Below, in pieces: positions 29,361 to 32,629 of a stretch of DNA of 32,629 bases (its first letter is position 1; each line of letters begins with the position of its first letter). The notes under the pieces are model-generated. The model made no database searches and was not told the origin of the DNA. It worked only from the letters and a program-made list of their open reading frames with translations. The translations under genes were made by a program, and so were the position numbers. This DNA comes from Candidatus Moraniibacteriota bacterium (GTDB taxonomy: Bacteria; Patescibacteriota; Minisyncoccia; Moranbacterales; UBA9337). The stretch spans positions 1 to 32,629 of the forward strand of contig JALNYX010000001.1 of the NCBI GenBank assembly GCA_023229615.1, read 5' to 3'.

Positions 29361-30155
29361 ATGAAAAATATTATTGAAGTTGAGAATTTGGTGAAGAAAT
29401 TCGATGACATAACTGCTGTCGACGGTATTTCTTTTTCTGTGGCGAGCGGAGAAATTTTTGCATTTCTTGGACCTAATGGTGCCGGAAAAACTACCACAAT
29501 AAAGATGTTCACAACACTTCTCCAGCCAACCAGTGGAAAGATATTGATCAACGGATTTAATCCTGCAACCAATCCTGACGATGTTCGCCGTTCTTTCGGA
29601 ATAATCTTCCAAGATTCGAGTCTTGATGATGAGCTTACTGCTTTTGAAAATTTGGAATTTCACGGTGTTTTATATGGCGTTCCTAAAAAAATTCGCCGGA
29701 AAAGAATCAACGAGATGCTTAAAATAGTGGACCTTGAAAAAAGACGAAACGATTTAGTGAAAGAATTTTCCGGAGGAATGAAACGGCGCCTTGAAATCGC
29801 CAGAGGGCTCTTGCATCACCCGAAAATAATTTTTCTCGATGAGCCGACTTTGGGTCTTGATCCGCAGACAAGGAATTATTTATGGGGATATATTAGAGAA
29901 ATGAATAAAAAGGAGGGGATAACAGTTTTTTTCAGTACTCATTATATGGAAGAAGCGGACCGGATGTCTGACCGGATTGCTGTGATTGATAACGGAAAAA
30001 TAATTGCCGAAGGAACTGCTTCCGATTTGAAAGAAAAAACGAAAACTGAAACATTGGAAGATGCATTCCTTAGTCTTACGGGCAAGCAGATTCGCGAGGA
30101 AGGAGCTAATAATATTGATAAATTAAGAAATATGAGACGACTATGGAGAAAATGA
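29361..30155 (+). CDS. ABC transporter ATPase, DrrA/daunorubicin-resistance type
   Basis: 264 residues. Walker A 'GPNGAGKTTT' (~37-46), Q-loop 'GIIFQDSSLDDELTAFENL' (~80-98), signature 'EFSGGMKRRLEIARGLLHHPKIIFLDEPTLGLDPQTRNYLW' (~133-173) with Walker B and the D-loop, and the switch His in 'VFFSTHYMEEADRM' (~188-201). 'SLDDELTAFENL' and 'GLDPQTR' are typical of the DrrA/CcmA-type ABC-2 exporter family. It powers the permease encoded next. The stop TGA (30153-30155) overlaps the permease start, a translational coupling arrangement. TATAAG at 29332-29337 is a weak -10 candidate. Confidence 0.92.
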   Translation: MKNIIEVENLVKKFDDITAVDGISFSVASGEIFAFLGPNGAGKTTTIKMFTTLLQPTSGKILINGFNPATNPDDVRRSFGIIFQDSSLDDELTAFENLEFHGVLYGVPKKIRRKRINEMLKIVDLEKRRNDLVKEFSGGMKRRLEIARGLLHHPKIIFLDEPTLGLDPQTRNYLWGYIREMNKKEGITVFFSTHYMEEADRMSDRIAVIDNGKIIAEGTASDLKEKTKTETLEDAFLSLTGKQIREEGANNIDKLRNMRRLWRK

Positions 30156-30913
30156 TGAGCAACTATTCGAAAATAATATTTATTCTTTGGCTAAGACAGA
30201 TCAAGAAATACTATCGTTCTCGCGCCAGGATGATTGGATCTCTTGCTCAGCCGGTGCTTTTTTTGGTAGCGTTGGGATTTGGTTTCGGACCGATTTACCA
30301 GAAAGCCGGAGGCGGAAATTATATTCAGTTTATTGCCCCAGGAATAATTTCGATGAGTATAATTTTCACGGCGATGTTTTCCGGAATTGAGGTAATTTAT
30401 GACCGACAATTCGGATTTCTCAAGGAAACATTAGTAGCGCCGGTTCCGCGCTGGACGATAATGATAGGAAGGACTTTCGGGGGAGCGACTGTTGCAACCT
30501 TGCAGGGACTGGTAGTGTTTTTCATTGCTTTATTGGTCGGTTTCCGTCCGGAAAATATATTTTTGGCTCCACTCGCTCTTATATTTATGATATTGATCGC
30601 TTTTTTCTTTACGGCATTTGGAACGGCGATTGCTTCAAAAATGGAAGATATGCAAGCGTTTCCGATTATTATGAACTTTTTGATTATGCCTCTTTTCTTT
30701 TTGTCCGGCGCACTATTTCCTCTTAGCGGACTTCCGAAATCGATACAGCTAATTACCTATGCCAATCCTTTGTCATACGGAGTGGATGGAATCCGGGGGA
30801 TTCTTTCCGGACAAATGCATTTTACTTTCCACGCAGATTTTCTTATGTTATCGATTCTCACTGCTATTGTTTTGGCGATTGGTAGTTATCTTTTTTCCAA
30901 GATTGAAGTTTGA
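30155..30913 (+). CDS. ABC-2 type permease, DrrB-like
   Basis: 252 residues from the ATG at 30155, which overlaps the ATPase stop as TGATG and has GGAG (30145-30148) six bases upstream; in-frame ATGs at 30143 and 30152 are alternatives. Six hydrophobic segments are visible. Family features are 'GSLAQPVLFLVALGFGFG', 'YIQFIAPGIISMSIIFTAMFSGIEVIYDRQFGFLKETLVAPVPRWTIMIGRTFGG' (the ABC-2 'FG..ke.lvaPv.r..i..Gr.l.g' signature) and 'FPIIMNFLIMPLFFLSGALFPLSGLP...ANPLSYGVDGIRG'. With the ATPase it should export a lipid, drug or glycan; the substrate is not predictable. Its stop is 4 nt from the convergent ABC-F gene. Confidence 0.9.
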   Translation: MSNYSKIIFILWLRQIKKYYRSRARMIGSLAQPVLFLVALGFGFGPIYQKAGGGNYIQFIAPGIISMSIIFTAMFSGIEVIYDRQFGFLKETLVAPVPRWTIMIGRTFGGATVATLQGLVVFFIALLVGFRPENIFLAPLALIFMILIAFFFTAFGTAIASKMEDMQAFPIIMNFLIMPLFFLSGALFPLSGLPKSIQLITYANPLSYGVDGIRGILSGQMHFTFHADFLMLSILTAIVLAIGSYLFSKIEV

Positions 30914-30917
30914 ATTG

Positions 30918-32369
30918 CTATTGTTCCAAATCTAATATTTGATCAATGTGAATTTGTTCGACAAACTCGCTGACATGACTTACCAAGATCATTGCCCCTT
31001 TGTAATTGTCCAGCGCTTTGGCGATAATAGGAAGATGACGGAAGTTTATGTGGTTAGTTGGTTCATCCAAGATTAGTAGTCCTGGCTGTTGGAGTGTCAG
31101 ACGGGCGAAAGCTACTAATCCTTTTTGACCTTCAGAAAGCGATCCGATTTTGGCTCCGATCATTGTTTTGTTAATAAGGAATCCAGAGGCAACTGAGCGC
31201 ATTACTTCTTCATCTTTTTTCTCCATTATTTCTAAAAGCGAATCGTGGACTGTATCTTCAAAGTTGAGAGTGGAAAAATCTTGACGATAATATCCAACCT
31301 TGATTCCGTCGGCAATTTTGGCATTTTTGGATTTTCCCGATGCTAATGATTCAAGAAGAGTACTTTTTCCGATTCCATTGGGTCCAGCGAGCAGTAGATG
31401 TTGATTTTTTTTAAGAGAAATCTCCACCTTTTTTTCTGTTGGTTGGTGGTCTTTGATAATCGTGAGTGAATTGATGCTCAGAATTTCTCCCAGCAGTTCT
31501 TCTTGAGCGGGAATATCAAAGCTTCTGATTGCTTTGTCCTCGCGGCGTACGTCAACTTTAGATTCTTCCATTTCTGCTGCCTTGTCGCGCATTTTTCGTG
31601 CGACCAAACGCATTTTTCCTCCTTTGTTGGCGAAAAAATTAGCCTTTTCTTTGTTGGCAATAATTTCTTTTTCATATTGCGCATTTTTCATTTTTTCTTT
31701 TTCAATCCGATCTGCAATTTCCGCCACCACAACATAATAATCACCGAGATATTGTTCGATTTTATGCGTGAAGACATCAAGGTAAAGAACTCCGTCCGTA
31801 AAAGAATTCAAAAAGTCTGCGTCATGAGAAATCACAATGCAGGTTTTTTCATAGTTCATTAAAAAATTCGTAAGATGGGAAATTCCCGCTTTGTCCAAAT
31901 TATTTGTTGGTTCGTCAAGGATGAGCAGGTCGGGATTTTGAATTAATGCGGAAGCTAAAAGAAGTCTGGCTTGCTGTCCACCGGAAAAACTTTTGATTAT
32001 TTTTTCGTGCGGCGCTTTCAAATTTACCAAATCTAACACTTTATTGATTTTTGGAGCGATGTTGTATATTTTTTCATCGAAACATTTTTCGAAAAATTCT
32101 TTGACGGATAGCTCCATTTGCTCGCGCGGGATAACTTGTTTGGCATAAGCGATTTTGAGGTTTGGGTCGATATAAATCGAACCATCATCCGCTTTGAGCG
32201 AACCGGCGATTAGGTTTAGAAGCGTGCTTTTTCCGGCGCCGTTTTGTCCCATCAAAGTTATTTTCGTTCCTTGCCGGAGCGCAAAAGAAGCCTCATCCAG
32301 AATGGGTTTGTCGACCCCATATTCAAATGAAACTTTATTAAAACGTATTGCTATATCATCTTTTGCCAT
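30918..32369 (-). CDS. ABC-F family ATPase (ribosome-associated type)
   Basis: 483 residues, two ABC domains in one chain and no membrane segment, the ABC-F layout. ABC1: Walker A 'GQNGAGKSTLL' (~41-51), 'SFSGGQQARLLLASALIQNPDLLILDEPTNNLD' (~127-159), switch 'VISHDADFL'. The linker (~200-275) is Lys/Glu-rich and helical, 'KEKMKNAQYEKEIIANKEKANFFANKGGKMRLVARKMRDKA', as in the P-site tRNA interaction motif. ABC2: 'GPNGIGKSTLL' (~332-342), signature 'LSEGQKG' instead of LSGGE, and 'LLILDEPTNHINFRHLPII'. ABC-F proteins act on ribosomes, as translation factors or antibiotic protection proteins. It is downstream of the YraQ-like gene. Confidence 0.92.
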   Translation of the reverse strand: MAKDDIAIRFNKVSFEYGVDKPILDEASFALRQGTKITLMGQNGAGKSTLLNLIAGSLKADDGSIYIDPNLKIAYAKQVIPREQMELSVKEFFEKCFDEKIYNIAPKINKVLDLVNLKAPHEKIIKSFSGGQQARLLLASALIQNPDLLILDEPTNNLDKAGISHLTNFLMNYEKTCIVISHDADFLNSFTDGVLYLDVFTHKIEQYLGDYYVVVAEIADRIEKEKMKNAQYEKEIIANKEKANFFANKGGKMRLVARKMRDKAAEMEESKVDVRREDKAIRSFDIPAQEELLGEILSINSLTIIKDHQPTEKKVEISLKKNQHLLLAGPNGIGKSTLLESLASGKSKNAKIADGIKVGYYRQDFSTLNFEDTVHDSLLEIMEKKDEEVMRSVASGFLINKTMIGAKIGSLSEGQKGLVAFARLTLQQPGLLILDEPTNHINFRHLPIIAKALDNYKGAMILVSHVSEFVEQIHIDQILDLEQ

Positions 32370-32448
32370 ATTTTTGATTTCGAAATTTCAATTTATACAC
32401 TTGAATTTCAATGGTACCGCACTTTTTGGAATTTGAAAAGAGCCAAGT

Positions 32449-32629
32449 CTATTTTCCTAGAATTATGTTAAAAAGATAACCAGTAAAGATGATTCCTGTT
32501 GCGACAATACTGGCGAAAATCAGGATGAGTTTCGGTTTCATCACTTTTTTGAGAATTAAAAATTCTGGCAGTGAAAGTCCGGTTACTGCCATCATAAAAG
32601 CAAGACTTGTTCCCACTGATACGCCTTTT
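32449..32629 (-). CDS. YraQ/DUF318-like permease, 5' part outside window
   Basis: About 60 C-terminal residues remain, from the window edge to a TAG stop at 32451-32449. The sequence 'GVSVGTSLAFMMAVTGLSLPEFLILKKVMKPKLI' followed by 'GIIFTGYLFN' matches the C-terminus of predicted permeases of the DUF318/YraQ family, where a conserved 'G.a.GtalAFmMa.talSlPe...L.kv.k.kL' segment lies before the last helix. Two hydrophobic segments are seen. The family includes suspected metal or arsenical exporters. The reading frame is clean; the start is not in the window. Confidence 0.75.
   Translation of the reverse strand, partial: KGVSVGTSLAFMMAVTGLSLPEFLILKKVMKPKLILIFASIVATGIIFTGYLFNIILGK

Noticed and set aside
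1..32629. TGA-as-glycine genetic code
   Set aside because: holA, the ATPase and permease genes end at TGA in the expected places, and no conserved gene is interrupted by TGA.

Overview
This AT-rich window looks like the chromosome of a Candidate Phyla Radiation bacterium (Patescibacteria), probably a Parcubacteria or Moranbacteria relative. That rests on compact housekeeping genes with tiny gaps, few Shine-Dalgarno sites, a LemA/HtpX pair, a DUF3048 lipoprotein-like gene, a giant LamG/SH3b surface protein, and AT-rich low-complexity inserts in conserved genes. TGA serves as a normal stop (e.g. holA and both DrrAB-like genes), so the Gly-recoded Gracilibacteria/Absconditabacteria code is excluded. 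No insertion sequence, prophage or CRISPR array is visible.

Layout. 1-8424: 3' part of a very large modular surface protein (two lectin-like folds, beta-helix, coiled repeats, membrane segments, three SH3b domains). 8442-8885 (-): small PrsW-like membrane protease. 8996-12119: mutM, DUF3048 gene, holA, converging on rpsT (12202-12471, -) across a two-way terminator. 12642-16488: ruvA, FemAB-type transferase, RSH-like HD hydrolase, truncated MurE-like ligase. 16451-16903 (-): divergent PAP2 protein overlapping murE tail to tail. 17039-19953: lemA, htpX, two unknown genes, a DUF4870-like membrane protein. 20077-24955: pyruvate kinase, tRNA-Ser(GGA) abutting dnaG, and rpoD. 25047-27075 (-): metallophosphoesterase and M23 peptidase. 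27476-30913: DEAD-box helicase behind a consensus promoter and long leader, a ferritin-like protein, and a DrrAB-type ABC exporter. 30918-32629 (-): ABC-F ATPase and the 3' end of a YraQ-like permease.

Themes. Replication and repair genes (holA, dnaG, ruvA, mutM), transcription (rpoD) and cell-wall genes (MurE-like, FemAB, M23, LemA/HtpX, giant SH3b protein) are interleaved, as is usual for small genomes.

The most unusual signal is a family of heptanucleotide tandem arrays (unit close to AATTTYC, or related variants) lying in frame inside four separate genes (mutM, the FemAB gene, the MurE-like gene, the gene at 18968). In two of these genes a GC-rich palindrome also lies in frame; one fits the Neisseria dRS3 pattern ATTCCC-N8-GGGAAT. 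Other notable points are the tRNA-Ser/dnaG junction with one base between them, a lysine-rich tail on RpoD, a probable leaderless murE, an M23 peptidase with HxD in place of HxH, and an 86-residue higher-order duplication in the giant protein.
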